Assembly (NCBI RefSeq): GCF_001678675.1
Contig: NZ_LZRN01000006.1
Coordinates: 99,412-163,411, forward strand
Direction: 5' to 3'
DNA: 64,000 nucleotides
DNA from: Gelidibacter algens
GTDB taxonomy: Bacteria; Bacteroidota; Bacteroidia; Flavobacteriales; Flavobacteriaceae
Shown here: piece after piece, positions 1-9,784 of the stretch
Layout of the letters: every line of letters begins with the position of its first letter
Position numbering within the stretch: the stretch's first letter is position 1
The notes under the pieces: generated by a model
What the model saw: the letters and a program-made list of their open reading frames with translations, nothing else
The model's database searches: none
Told to the model about the DNA's origin: nothing
Program-made: the position numbers and the translations under genes

Positions 1-328
1 TTTTCTTTTGCCATTTATAGTCACCTACGATTCTCCAAATGAAAAAACACCTTTTTTCTATGGCATGTTGGCATTAATCGCGGTGGTATTCACCATTATT
101 CCAATGTTTCTTAATATTTATGCGCTAAGAGGTTTAAACTCGTCTGTTGTAGGTGTTTTTATTTATTTAAATCCGCTCATCAATTTTATGTTCGCCATTT
201 TCTATTTTGATGAAAAGGTCAGTTTTTTGGAAGCGATATGTTATTTTCTCATCCTTGTTTCTATTGTCATTTTTAATTTTTCAGCGATAAAAAACAGGAT
301 CAACAGAAGGCGCGCGGCACATATTTAA
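1..328 (+). CDS. EamA/RhaT-type drug/metabolite permease, C-terminal fragment
   Basis: The 3' end of a gene whose start lies before the window; the frame is already open at base 2. About 108 residues are visible. They contain three hydrophobic helices (visible residues about 15-35, 40-65 and 72-95) and end in a basic tail (KNRINRRRAAHI). The helix ALRGLNSSVVGVFIYLNP, followed by a phenylalanine-rich helix and an acidic EKVSFLEA loop, is typical of the last repeat of EamA-domain proteins (RarD/YdcZ-like inner-membrane exporters of metabolites). The substrate cannot be inferred. The TTG at base 8 is only an internal codon, not a credible start. Confidence 0.7.
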   Translation, partial: FLLPFIVTYDSPNEKTPFFYGMLALIAVVFTIIPMFLNIYALRGLNSSVVGVFIYLNPLINFMFAIFYFDEKVSFLEAICYFLILVSIVIFNFSAIKNRINRRRAAHI

Positions 329-517
329 TAGCTGTTATATTCTAGAAAAGAACCAAAACCGCTAACTTAATATATTAGAATCGAGACTCAAACCGCAGAT
401 AATACGGTAAAATATCAAACTTAAGGCCGGCTTAATTTTAATTGGAGATGAATGATTCGAAGCTAGGGCATATTCCTGAAATTACCACAGGATTTGGATT
501 ACCCTTAGTTCTAGTTG

Positions 518-1330
518 TTATTCCGTTAAAGTTCCATATTCTGTCCAAGAGCCGTCGTAAACAGAAATGTTATTGTAATCAGCTAAGGTCGCTCCGAGCG
601 CCACAACACAAGCTGTTATACCAGAACCGCATGAAAAGGTCAGTGCGTCTGATGGTTTGGCTAGCGTATTGAAGATATGTTTTAATTCATTAGTGCTTTT
701 AAGACAATACTCGTCTATTAGACTTTCAAAAGGTAAATTAATCGAATTTGGAATCGTACCTCTTCTCAAACCGGCCTTTGGTTCATCAACCAGACAATTA
801 AAGCGTTTTTCCGACCGTGCATCAATAATAATTTGAGACTTATCTTGAGTTTCAGCGCTGACATCCTCGAAAGATTTCATCAAATTGTTATCCTTAAGGC
901 CAACAAAATTGCCTTTCTGTCCCTTATATGATTGATAGGGCCCAGTCTTGTATTTGAATTTATTCCATTCAGGAAGTCCACCGTCCAAAACAGCGACATT
1001 GTGATGACCAAACACCCTGAAAAGCCACCACGCCCTTGCACTCGAATAAATCCCTTTATCGTCATAAACAACGATAACACTATCTTTATTTATGCCAAGA
1101 GTTTGTGCTTCTTGTGTAAACTGCCCTTCTGAAGGACATGTGCTCGGAAAGGGTGCTAAAACATCACTAAATTTAATTTTAATATCAAAAAACCGTGTGT
1201 GTGGAATTAGTCTTTCAGCTAAAACAGTTTCAGATACTTCACCTGCTTTTGGAATGCTGGCATTCAAAACAATAAGCTCGGGTGCTTCTAAATTATCTTT
1301 TAGCCACTTAACTGACACGATAGGATGCAT
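518..1330 (-). CDS. sseA: sulfurtransferase, thiosulfate/3-mercaptopyruvate type
   Basis: A two-domain rhodanese of 270 residues, the usual length for this family. The C-terminal domain carries the active loop CGSGITAC with the persulfide-forming Cys at residue 234. CGSG(V/I)TA is the loop of 3-mercaptopyruvate sulfurtransferases, whereas classic thiosulfate sulfurtransferases have CRxGxT, so mercaptopyruvate is the likelier donor. The N-terminal half (VSVKWLKDNLEAPELIVLNA) is the inactive rhodanese fold. It would move sulfane sulfur to thiols or cyanide in the cytoplasm. It is followed on the same strand, upstream in transcription, by the dicarboxylate symporter only 12 bases away, so the two may share a transcript. 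Confidence 0.88.
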   Translation of the reverse strand: MHPIVSVKWLKDNLEAPELIVLNASIPKAGEVSETVLAERLIPHTRFFDIKIKFSDVLAPFPSTCPSEGQFTQEAQTLGINKDSVIVVYDDKGIYSSARAWWLFRVFGHHNVAVLDGGLPEWNKFKYKTGPYQSYKGQKGNFVGLKDNNLMKSFEDVSAETQDKSQIIIDARSEKRFNCLVDEPKAGLRRGTIPNSINLPFESLIDEYCLKSTNELKHIFNTLAKPSDALTFSCGSGITACVVALGATLADYNNISVYDGSWTEYGTLTE

Positions 1331-1342
1331 AATTGCTGATGG

Positions 1343-2797
1343 TTAAGAATCGAGATCAAATGTTTCCGTTGGGCTTTTATGATCTTTATAATCCATCATG
1401 TTTTCGCCATCGGCTATAATAGAACAAACCGTGGCATCTCCAGTAACGTTAACCACGGTTCTGAACATGTCCAGAATCCGGTCCACTGGAAAAATAATTG
1501 CAATCCAAGCGGGATTTAGTCCTACAGAATCCAACACAATAATCAACATGACCAAACCTGCACTCGGCACTGCGGCTGAGCCAATAGATGCTAACGTAGT
1601 GGTCATCACAACGGTCAATTGCTGGCCAATAGTCAAATCAATCATATGTAATTGCGCCAAGAATATAACGGCAACTGCTTGGTAAAGACTCGTCCCATCC
1701 ATGTTGACAGTAGCTCCAATAGGGAGTACAAAACTGCTTATTTTTTTGTTGACGCCAAGGTTTTGCTCTACACACTCCATTGTTACAGGAAGTGTTGCTG
1801 CACTACTGGATGTAGAGAATGCCAAGGTTTGCGCTGGGCTCATAGCTTTAAAGAAGCCTGCGTAAGGAATTCTTTTAACAAAACCCTTCAATATTAAAGG
1901 ATAGGTTACAAATATCATGATGAGGAGCCCCGATAGAACCGTCAAGGAATACCAACTCAAGCCTTTGAAAATTTCAATTACCTTTCCAATATCATTACCT
2001 GCCATTTTGCTAACGACCCCTGCCAATAATGCAAATACAAAAAATGGTGCAGCTTGCATGACAATATCTACCATTTTGAGGAAGACCTCATTGATGCCAT
2101 CGACCAATTTTAGCACAGGACCCGATTTATCATCGGGAATAAACAGCAGACAGACTCCAAAGAAAATTGCGAAAAAGATAATTTGCAACATCAGGCCATT
2201 GTTGGAGAGTGCATAAAAGAAATTATCAGGCACAATATCCACCAATGGCTGTAAGGGTGTGGATTCCTTTTGCTTACCGGCAGTTTCAATCTTATCTGAA
2301 ACAGAAACTTCTCTCAAATCCTTTTTGGTCAAATCAGAAATTTCCTGTGCTCTTTTAAAAAATTTAGGATCTTTTAAATAATTGATCCCATCTTTAATTT
2401 GATACCCTTGCGAATCTGCCCAGATTTCATAGTTGATCCGGTTGTCTATTCGGCTTTGCTTGTCAATAAGTTCGCCTGGTTTTACCGTGTTTACCAATAA
2501 GAGTCCAAGTGAAATTGCAAGAATTGTGGTTACTAAATAGATAAGTAAGGTCTTCCCTCCCATTCTTCCTAAACTCGACGGGTCTCCAATATTAGCAACA
2601 CCACTTATAATTGAAAATAATACTAAAGGAACGGCAATCAACTTTAATAAGTTGATGAAAATGGTTCCAAACGGATCAATCCAGTTGATGGTAAATGCGC
2701 TCCAGCCCATAGTGCTGGAAACTAATGCCCAAATAATACCAAGGACCATTCCGATGATGATTTTCCAGTGTAATGCTAGTTTCTTCATAAGCTGCAT
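1343..2797 (-). CDS. dicarboxylate/amino-acid:cation symporter (DAACS family)
   Basis: A 484-residue GltP/DctA/GltT-type symporter of the inner membrane that couples uptake of C4-dicarboxylates or glutamate/aspartate to Na+ or H+. Visible family signatures are the serine-rich re-entrant loop AFSTSSSAATLPVT and the NMDGTSLYQ motif in the substrate-binding helix. The loop ASIGSAAVPSAGLVML and the helix DRILDMFRTVVNVTGDA follow. The Asp in the last helix helps select amino-acid versus dicarboxylate substrates, but I cannot assign the substrate firmly. A roughly 90-residue polar insertion (about residues 108-190, with LIDKQSRIDNRINYE) extends one loop beyond the E. coli proteins and is common in Bacteroidota homologues. 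Confidence 0.9.
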   Translation of the reverse strand: MQLMKKLALHWKIIIGMVLGIIWALVSSTMGWSAFTINWIDPFGTIFINLLKLIAVPLVLFSIISGVANIGDPSSLGRMGGKTLLIYLVTTILAISLGLLLVNTVKPGELIDKQSRIDNRINYEIWADSQGYQIKDGINYLKDPKFFKRAQEISDLTKKDLREVSVSDKIETAGKQKESTPLQPLVDIVPDNFFYALSNNGLMLQIIFFAIFFGVCLLFIPDDKSGPVLKLVDGINEVFLKMVDIVMQAAPFFVFALLAGVVSKMAGNDIGKVIEIFKGLSWYSLTVLSGLLIMIFVTYPLILKGFVKRIPYAGFFKAMSPAQTLAFSTSSSAATLPVTMECVEQNLGVNKKISSFVLPIGATVNMDGTSLYQAVAVIFLAQLHMIDLTIGQQLTVVMTTTLASIGSAAVPSAGLVMLIIVLDSVGLNPAWIAIIFPVDRILDMFRTVVNVTGDATVCSIIADGENMMDYKDHKSPTETFDLDS

Positions 2798-2862
2798 TCC
2801 TGCAAAGGCAAGAATCTTTTCTATTAATTAATTATAAATTATAAAGCTCAAGGCATCTCAAT

Positions 2863-3930
2863 TTAGTGATGAGACTCCTGCCTGCGCAAGAGCTGGTAGT
2901 CTGCTAAAACCAGCGCTGCCATGGCTTCCACAATAGGGATTGCTCTGGGTACTACACAAGGATCATGTCTTCCTTTACCTTGCATTTCTACAATGTCTCC
3001 TTTATTGTCGAGAGTGTTTTGCTTTTGGATGATGGTTGCAACAGGTTTAAACGCGACCCTGAAATAGATATCCATTCCGTTGCTGATGCCTCCTTGGATG
3101 CCACCAGATAAATTGGTTTTTGTACTACCGTCTTCATTGAATTGATCGTTATGCTCACTGCCCTTCATTTTAGCACCACAGAATCCGCTGCCATATTCAA
3201 ATCCTTTAACGGCATTAATGGAAAGCATTGCTTTACCTAGTTCGGCATGTAATTTATCAAAGACAGGTTCTCCAAGACCTACTGGTAGATTCTGAATGAC
3301 ACAAGTGACCGTTCCTCCTATGGTATCGCCTTGCTTCCTGATTTCTCTTATTTTTTCAATCATTTGATTGGCAATCGTTTCGTCAGGGCAACGTACAGTA
3401 TTGCTTTCAATCTTTGAAAAATCTAAATCTTGATAAGGTTTGTCCAAAAAGAGATCCCCTACAGACGATGTATAGGCATGAATCTTCACGTCTTTTAACA
3501 TTTGTTTTGCAATGGCACCTGCCACAACTCTACATGCGGTTTCTCTTGCAGAGCTTCTTCCGCCGCCTCTGTAATCGCGTACCCCATATTTCTGATCGTA
3601 GGTATAATCTGCGTGACTTGGGCGGTATACATCTTTTATGTGCGAGTAATCATTTGATTTTTGATCGGTATTTTTGATGATAAACCCTATTGGGGTTCCT
3701 GTCGTTTGCCCTTCAAAAATTCCAGATAAAAATTCAACTACATCTGACTCTTTTCTTTGGGTTACAATATCAGACTGTCCGGGCTTGCGACGGTCCATTT
3801 CTAATTGTATGGCTTCAAAATCTAAGGGTATTCCTGACGGGCAACCATCAATAATACCGCCAATAGCGACACCGTGGGACTCTCCAAAAGTGGTGAGCTT
3901 GAACAATTTTCCGAAGGAATTTCCTGCCAT
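2863..3930 (-). CDS. aroC: chorismate synthase
   Basis: A 355-residue enzyme for the last shikimate step: EPSP to chorismate, with reduced FMN as cofactor. It starts [20 protein letters not shown], the family's first signature, with His of GESHG. It also contains the second signature region [18 protein letters not shown] and the third near [18 protein letters not shown]. Length and ends agree with complete bacterial AroC. The gene stands alone, 65 bases before the symporter gene on the same strand. The upstream 160 bases separate it from the divergent phosphoesterase gene and are AT-rich. Confidence 0.96.
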   Translation of the reverse strand: MAGNSFGKLFKLTTFGESHGVAIGGIIDGCPSGIPLDFEAIQLEMDRRKPGQSDIVTQRKESDVVEFLSGIFEGQTTGTPIGFIIKNTDQKSNDYSHIKDVYRPSHADYTYDQKYGVRDYRGGGRSSARETACRVVAGAIAKQMLKDVKIHAYTSSVGDLFLDKPYQDLDFSKIESNTVRCPDETIANQMIEKIREIRKQGDTIGGTVTCVIQNLPVGLGEPVFDKLHAELGKAMLSINAVKGFEYGSGFCGAKMKGSEHNDQFNEDGSTKTNLSGGIQGGISNGMDIYFRVAFKPVATIIQKQNTLDNKGDIVEMQGKGRHDPCVVPRAIPIVEAMAALVLADYQLLRRQESHH

Positions 3931-4093
3931 ATATGTTATTTTATGCTAATGTAATTGTATTCTGAGAGAAACAAAAATAGAATTTTAAAACCTTTTTTGA
4001 CTTTTTAATTGCACAAACGTAACAATTCCTTAATAAAATGCTCATAATTAATTAATTGTGCAGTAACCTTTAAGACATATTTAATTTTTTCCT

Positions 4094-4974
4094 TTGTCTG
4101 CAGAAACTGAATCTAAACCATTGAAATTAAAAAGAAAAGTTGAAGTTGCAGTCATCTCAGATGTACATTTGGGAACTTACGGCTGCCATGCTAAAGAATT
4201 GCTCACGTACCTTAGTAGTATAGATCCGAAGAAGCTGGTCTTGAATGGAGACATTGTGGACATTTGGCAGTTTAGCAAGCGCTATTTCCCTAAATCACAT
4301 TTAAAAGTCATTAAGAAGCTTATAGATATGGCTGCTGATGGCGTTGAAGTGATTTACATTACGGGAAACCACGATGAAATGTTGCGTAAATTTAGTGGGA
4401 CTTCCATTGGTAATATTTCTATTGTAGATAAAACTGTCTTAGAATTAGATGGTAAGAAAGCGTGGATTTTTCATGGTGATGTGTTTGATGTTTCAATTCA
4501 AAATGCTAAATGGCTTGCCAAACTAGGAGGTTATGGCTATGACATGCTTATTGTTTTGAATGGTATCATCAATTGGTGTTTGGAAAAATCTGGAAGAGAG
4601 CGTTATTCGTTGTCCAAAAAAATAAAAACAGTGTCAAAAGTGCTTTAAAATACATCAACAATTTTGAAGATGTCGTTTCTGATCTCGCTATTGAAAACAA
4701 TTATGATTACGTTATTTGTGGACACATCCATCAACCTAAAATGCTGCTAAAGGAAAACAAGATGGGTAAAACAATGTACTTAAATTCAGGCGATTGGGTC
4801 GAGAATTTTACCGCGTTGGAATATCAATTTAAGCGTTGGAAAATCTACAATTACCAACATGATAAACTGTCTGCTTTTTTTGGTGATGAGGAGCTAAAAG
4901 ACATGGATATCAAAGACTTAATTGCAGCAATCACCATTATCGACCCAAAAAAAATAAGTTTTAGGCGGTTATGA
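4094..4974 (+). CDS. LpxH-like calcineurin metallophosphoesterase, frameshifted
   Basis: The protein is split over two frames. The first part (residues 1-184) holds the metal motifs D23-V-H25, GD (52-53) and GNHDE (90-94). After a shift near 4616-4628 the second frame supplies CGHIHQPKMLL and the C-terminus. Joining the frames as SKKIKNSVKSALKY gives a seamless protein of about 293 residues, the size of the Bacteroidota UDP-2,3-diacylglucosamine diphosphatase-like family (lipid A precursor hydrolysis at the inner membrane). The shift equals one missing A in the A7-T-A5 tract. The only start after the in-frame TAA at 4082 is TTG at 4094. Exact substrate is inferred. Sequencing error, true mutation and slippage are all possible. 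Confidence 0.8.
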
Positions 4975-5045
4975 ATGAGGTGTCACTTAAATTCTATTCT
5001 TGTAAAATCTAACTTCGTCAAAGCATCCAGTAATTCATAAGGACC

Positions 5046-7973
5046 TTACAGAAGTGCGCGTCTCAAAATAGTGATAGGGTGCAACGCCTCTCTTTGTGTG
5101 CCATCTTTAATTTGGTGTCTGCAGCTGGTTCCATTTGCTGAAATTACAGTGTCTACTGTGGTGCTTCTTACCGCAGGGAATAGCGTCTGCTCACCCACTT
5201 GCATGCTGACTTCGTAATGTTCTGCTTCATAACCAAAACTCCCTGCCATTCCGCAACACCCACTTGGGATAATGGTCACTTTATAATTCTCTGGCAGATT
5301 TAAGACCTCGAAACTTGAAAGTTGGTTGCGCAGCGCCTTTTGGTGGCAATGGCCATGAAATTTGATGGTTTTGGTGTTCTGGGTAAATTGTGAGGGTTTA
5401 ATGTTGCCTAATAGGATTTCTTGTTGGATAAACTCTTCAATCAAAAAGGTGTGTTTCGCTATGCTTCTGGCAGCTTCTTTTTCATCGGCTAACTTTGGAT
5501 ATTCATCCGTAAAAGTTAAAATTGCAGAGGGTTCTATTCCTACCAATGGCGATTCTGAAGAAATGAGCTCTTTAAAAATAGCCACATTTTCATTCGCCAC
5601 TTTTTTGGCCTGTTCGAGCAGTCCTTTGGATAAAAATGCGCGACCTGATTCTGAGTGCGAAATAAACTTAATGTGGTAGTTTAAACCTACTAATAATTCG
5701 ATGGCATCTTGTCCAATGGACGCATCTAAATGATTTGTAAACTCGTCATTAAAGAAGTAAACCGTTTTTATATTTTTTGATCCAACTATCTGATTAACAT
5801 TCTTTTTTATATAGTTATTTAAGCTTTTGGTTGAGATCAATGGCAAGGTCCTTTTTTTGGCAATCTTGAACGTGTTTTTCAGCAATGAGGACGTCAATTT
5901 ATTATTAAAAAAGAAATTTGTGAGTTGAGGCATTCTACTCGCAAAATTGTTCAAATCATTATTATAGGCAAAGAGTTTTGTCCTTAAAGAGACACCATTT
6001 GCTTTTTGATATTGGTACTGAAATTCTGCCTTTAAACTCGCGACATCCACACTGCTAGGACATTCACTCGCGCAAGCTTTACAACTCAAGCAGAGGTCAA
6101 AAACCTCTTTCAATTCATGGTGATCGAACTTATTTACTTTTTCCGAATTTGTCAAAAACTCCCTCAGGGCATTTGCCCTGGCTCGGGTAGTATCTTTTTC
6201 ATTTCTTGTGGCTCTGTAACTTGGGCACATCGTCCCGCCAAATTCAGGGAGTTTCCTGCAATCACCAGAACCATTGCATTTTTCAGCTTCCCTTAGGATT
6301 CCTAATGATGCTGAAAAGTCCAATAAGGTTTCTATTTCTGGCTCGACTCTATCCGATTGATAACGCAGATTTTCATCCATAGGATAGGCATCTACAATTT
6401 TGCCAGGATTGAAAATATTTTGAGGATCGAAAACAGTTTTGATACGTTTCAGGAGTTGGTAATTTTCCTCACCAATCATTAAAGGTATAAATTCAGCTCT
6501 GACAATACCGTCACCATGCTCCCCACTCATGGAGCCTTTGTACTTTTTTACCAAATGTGCCACGTCAGTTGTTATTTGCCTGAAAAGCGCCACATCCCCA
6601 CTCTTTTTTAAGTTTAGGATGGGTCTTAAATGCAACTCTCCTGCGCCAGCGTGTGCATAGTATATGGCTTTTTGATCATGGCGCTTCATTAATTGTGTAA
6701 ACTCATTGATATAATTGGCCAGATCAGGTAAGGCTACAGCCGTATCTTCAATACACGCTGCCGATTTTTTATCGCCCACCATATTGCCAAGTAGTCCCAG
6801 GCCTGCCTTTCTTAGTTCTACTGCTTTATCAATCTCTGATCCAACCAAAACAGGCGTTGCATAGCTCAATCCTGAATCTTGAATGACTTTCACGAGAGCG
6901 TCAGCTTGTTTTTGAACATCTTCAAACGAGTTCGCTCTGACTTCACACATCAAAATCGCCTCTGGATCACCAATAATAAAGGTTCTGTTCTCTGCTTGGG
7001 TTTTATTTTGTTTGGTACAATCTAAGATGGTCTTATCCATCATTTCACAGGTAAAAAGATGGTGCTGCATGGTCATTTCTACACTTTGCAAGCACGCTTC
7101 TATACTTTCAAAATGTGCTGCAACCATTATGCTTTCACTCGGTGGCAGTAGATCTAGGTGTAATGTAATTTCTGTTGTAAAGGCTAAAGTACCTTCACTC
7201 CCAGACAAGAGTTTACACATATTGAACTCTTCTGAAGTTGTACTGAACACCTCACTTTTTAGAAGTTCATCAATGGCATAACCTGTATTGCGGCGGTGGA
7301 TTTCTGGCTTGGGGAAACTATCAGTGATACGTTGTTGCACGTCTTGTGGTTGAAGCTCTCGATACAGTTCCTCATAGATACGTCCTTCTAAGCTGTTCAG
7401 TTTCGTATTCGAAAAGAAATCTTCCTTAGATGTATTTGCAAAGACCGCCTCACTCCCATCACTTAATATGGTTTTCATTTTTAGAACCTTGTCCCTGGTA
7501 ACGCCATATTGAATTGAGGTGGTGCCAGAAGAATTGTTTCCCACCATACCGCCAATCATACACCGGTTGGATGTAGATGTATTGGGTCCAAAAAAGAGTC
7601 CAAAAGGCTTTAAATAGTTATTGAGTTCATCTCGTACAACGCCTGGCTGTAGGGTAACAGTCCTTGCTTTTTCATTGATATCGAGAATTCTGGTAAAATG
7701 TTTAGAAACATCCACAACAATCCCTTCTCCAACACACTGGCCTGCCAAAGATGTGCCTGCCGTACGTGGAATCAAGGAGGTTTTATTGACTGTTGCAAAA
7801 TTAATCAGCAATTTTAAATCGGTTATGGTTTTGGGATATGCCACGGCCAAGGGCAACTTTCTATAAACTGAAGCATCCGTAGCATAAAGCGCTTTCATTA
7901 AGTCATCTGTAAAAAACTGTCCTTCCAATTGATCCTTAAGACCTTGTAATTCGGCGCTGAACTCTTTATTCAT
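5046..7973 (-). CDS. FAD-linked oxidase fused to Fe-S/CCG oxidoreductase (D-2-hydroxyacid dehydrogenase-like)
   Basis: A 975-residue fusion. Residues about 45-220 form a PCMH-type FAD-binding domain (IPRTAGTSLAGQCVGEGIVVD), about 260-545 the FAD-oxidase C-terminal domain (MSGEHGDGIVRAEF). At about 585-690 there is a ferredoxin-like part with CLSCKACASECP, and at the end a CCG/heterodisulfide-reductase-type domain (about 880-975, GCCGMAGSFGYE). This order matches the YdiJ/GlpC-fused D-lactate or D-2-hydroxyglutarate dehydrogenase group, which pass electrons from a 2-hydroxyacid via FAD and Fe-S clusters to the quinone pool. The substrate is not readable from sequence. It is monocistronic and convergent with the phosphoesterase gene. 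Confidence 0.88.
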   Translation of the reverse strand: MNKEFSAELQGLKDQLEGQFFTDDLMKALYATDASVYRKLPLAVAYPKTITDLKLLINFATVNKTSLIPRTAGTSLAGQCVGEGIVVDVSKHFTRILDINEKARTVTLQPGVVRDELNNYLKPFGLFFGPNTSTSNRCMIGGMVGNNSSGTTSIQYGVTRDKVLKMKTILSDGSEAVFANTSKEDFFSNTKLNSLEGRIYEELYRELQPQDVQQRITDSFPKPEIHRRNTGYAIDELLKSEVFSTTSEEFNMCKLLSGSEGTLAFTTEITLHLDLLPPSESIMVAAHFESIEACLQSVEMTMQHHLFTCEMMDKTILDCTKQNKTQAENRTFIIGDPEAILMCEVRANSFEDVQKQADALVKVIQDSGLSYATPVLVGSEIDKAVELRKAGLGLLGNMVGDKKSAACIEDTAVALPDLANYINEFTQLMKRHDQKAIYYAHAGAGELHLRPILNLKKSGDVALFRQITTDVAHLVKKYKGSMSGEHGDGIVRAEFIPLMIGEENYQLLKRIKTVFDPQNIFNPGKIVDAYPMDENLRYQSDRVEPEIETLLDFSASLGILREAEKCNGSGDCRKLPEFGGTMCPSYRATRNEKDTTRARANALREFLTNSEKVNKFDHHELKEVFDLCLSCKACASECPSSVDVASLKAEFQYQYQKANGVSLRTKLFAYNNDLNNFASRMPQLTNFFFNNKLTSSLLKNTFKIAKKRTLPLISTKSLNNYIKKNVNQIVGSKNIKTVYFFNDEFTNHLDASIGQDAIELLVGLNYHIKFISHSESGRAFLSKGLLEQAKKVANENVAIFKELISSESPLVGIEPSAILTFTDEYPKLADEKEAARSIAKHTFLIEEFIQQEILLGNIKPSQFTQNTKTIKFHGHCHQKALRNQLSSFEVLNLPENYKVTIIPSGCCGMAGSFGYEAEHYEVSMQVGEQTLFPAVRSTTVDTVISANGTSCRHQIKDGTQREALHPITILRRALL

Positions 7974-8088
7974 CTATAGGTGTAAAATTCTGATTAAGAC
8001 TAATAATAATGGCTTAAAATTAGGTGTATTTTGCCAATTTTAACATAAAGTTGGCGGATTATTTTAGCTTCTATAGCAATTCAAAATG

Positions 8089-8096
8089 TACATTTG
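8089..8096 (+). promoter_or_regulatory. candidate -7 promoter element (TACATTTG)
   Basis: The octamer TACATTTG fits the Bacteroidota primary-sigma -7 consensus TAnnTTTG. It lies 23 bases before the ATG of the outer-membrane barrel gene. The -33 element is weak (only TTTA/TTA-rich sequence at the expected distance), so this is a match to consensus and not a proven promoter. Confidence 0.4.
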
Positions 8097-8118
8097 TTAA
8101 AACTTAAAAACTCAAATT

Positions 8119-8631
8119 ATGAAAAAAATACTTTTAATTGCTGTTGCATTTGTTGGTGGTACCATGATGATGAATGCTCAGGATATTGCTGACAATGCTA
8201 TTGGTTTACGTATAGGCGGAAACAGCGATGGTTCTGGTGCTGAAGTTTCTTACCAGCGTGCACTTGGAGATTCTAATCGTTTGGAATTAGACTTAGGTTT
8301 CATAAACTCTAATAAGAAAAATGATGAATATGACGGATTTAAACTTGCTGGTATATACCAATGGGTATGGAATATTGATGGCGGCTTTAACTGGTATGCT
8401 GGTCCTGGTGCTGGTATTGCAAGTAAAAATTATAATAAATATAGAGGATTAGATATTGACGAAACGCAAACGTTTGTTTTTATAGGAGGAGACGTAGGAA
8501 TTGAATATAATTTCGATTTTCCATTATTATTATCTCTTGATTTCAGACCAGAATTTGGTTTAGGAAATGACGAGTTTAATAATAATGAATTAGATTTTGC
8601 ATTAGCCTTAGGTGTAAGATACCAATTCTAA
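8119..8631 (+). CDS. small outer-membrane beta-barrel protein
   Basis: A 170-residue protein with a Sec signal peptide (MKKILLIAVAFVGGTMMMNA, cleavage after A20). The rest is a run of short amphipathic strands rich in Gly, Tyr and Asn (GLRIGGNSDGSGAEVSYQR, LELDLGFINS) that ends in the aromatic C-terminal signature VRYQF used by BAM substrates. This is the usual picture of an eight-stranded OmpA/OmpW-size porin-like barrel in flavobacteria. No ligand or enzymatic motif is visible. It is monocistronic, has its own promoter-like element upstream and a strong terminator right after the stop. Confidence 0.85.
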   Translation: MKKILLIAVAFVGGTMMMNAQDIADNAIGLRIGGNSDGSGAEVSYQRALGDSNRLELDLGFINSNKKNDEYDGFKLAGIYQWVWNIDGGFNWYAGPGAGIASKNYNKYRGLDIDETQTFVFIGGDVGIEYNFDFPLLLSLDFRPEFGLGNDEFNNNELDFALALGVRYQF

Positions 8632-8664
8632 AACGCAACCAATTTTCTTTAAGGAAGATATGAC

Positions 8665-8704
8665 ACGAAAAACCATCATTTTAAAAAATGATGGTTTTTT
8701 TTAT
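8665..8704 (+). terminator. intrinsic terminator after the barrel gene
   Basis: The stem AAACCATCATTT pairs with AAATGATGGTTT across a four-base A-rich loop and is followed by a run of Ts. The A-run on the other side means it can also stop minus-strand transcripts. It sits between the barrel gene and the convergent AraC gene. Confidence 0.85.
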
Positions 8705-8706
8705 TG

Positions 8707-9726
8707 TTATTTTTTTAGATGCAGATTGCGATATTCGGTAGGCGTCATCTGATATTCTTCTTTAAAGATTTTAGAAAAGTAGCTGCGACTAGTTAAGCCA
8801 ATTTTATAAACCACTTCAGAGATATTGAAATTTGTGCCTCTTAACAATGTTGACGCAAGATCTAAACGCACCGTGTTGATGTAGTTGTTAATAGTAGCTT
8901 TATATAGAATTTTGAATCCTTCTTGAAGTTTTGCTTCGGTTAGCCCTACTTCTTTACAGATATCACCGATGGTAAATGTCTTTTCAATATTCTGTCTGAT
9001 ATATTGCACAGCCTCTCTAACTTTAGAGACTTCATACTGCCTTAAAACATGTCGGTTTTCTTCGCTCATCAAATCGTCTTGGTACTGTAAAATTTGTTTT
9101 CCCAACAATTGATATCCACTACTGATCATAAAAATGGATCTTAGGAGAAAGTTATCTTCAAAATTTTTAATCTCTTCAAACACTTCGGCAAGTGCCAAAC
9201 TGTAGTAGCCTTCGTGATAAAAACTATTTTTGGCAAGGACATCTCCAAATATAGTGTTGAGCTCAGATTTGATAATTTCTGAAGAACATTCTCCATAAAG
9301 CGCAAACTGTTCTCTGTCCATTTCCAAACTGTAAAGGTTGATCTCTTGATCTTTCTTAAACCGTATCACATGACCATTATAATCTTTACTGGCAACAATA
9401 GCTTGTTGATATTCATGCAAATCGTGCACTTGAGCTTCATTGGAAAACCTATGATCAAAATTGCCTTTAGTGCAGTACAAAAATTTTAATGGATGGGTTA
9501 AATCTTTGACGAACTGAATTTCCACATCCATTTTAAACTGACAATGGTATTCTATAATGCCCAATCCAGATTCAAGCATCATCGCTTTTATATAGCCTGT
9601 GCCTACGTTTTCGGTAAGTTCTAGGTGATACTCTCTGCAATGGAGCTGGTAAGATAATTGCAATGCTTCAGCCAAATCTTTGATGACCAAATCCACTGGT
9701 AAAGAGTTAACTTTTATCGTAATCAT
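8707..9726 (-). CDS. AraC-family transcriptional regulator
   Basis: The 339-residue protein ends in an AraC-type double helix-turn-helix of about 100 residues. It includes YIRQNIEKTFTIGDICKEVG for the first HTH and the conserved second HTH, SEVVYKIGLTSRSYFSKIFK followed by EEYQMTPTEYR. The N-terminal 230 residues have no cupin signature that I can read and probably sense a ligand or mediate dimerisation. It is likely a cytoplasmic DNA-binding activator of unknown target. Spacing to bshA (58 bases, same strand) leaves open co-transcription from the bshA promoter. Confidence 0.88.
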   Translation of the reverse strand: MITIKVNSLPVDLVIKDLAEALQLSYQLHCREYHLELTENVGTGYIKAMMLESGLGIIEYHCQFKMDVEIQFVKDLTHPLKFLYCTKGNFDHRFSNEAQVHDLHEYQQAIVASKDYNGHVIRFKKDQEINLYSLEMDREQFALYGECSSEIIKSELNTIFGDVLAKNSFYHEGYYSLALAEVFEEIKNFEDNFLLRSIFMISSGYQLLGKQILQYQDDLMSEENRHVLRQYEVSKVREAVQYIRQNIEKTFTIGDICKEVGLTEAKLQEGFKILYKATINNYINTVRLDLASTLLRGTNFNISEVVYKIGLTSRSYFSKIFKEEYQMTPTEYRNLHLKK

Positions 9727-9784
9727 GAAATGAAAATTTTAAGTTTTGGAATTTTGAATGATGGCAGCATTTATATTGGAAGCT

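Noticed and set aside
442..672. 76-aa plus-strand ORF
   Set aside because: Shadow of the sulfurtransferase gene on the other strand.
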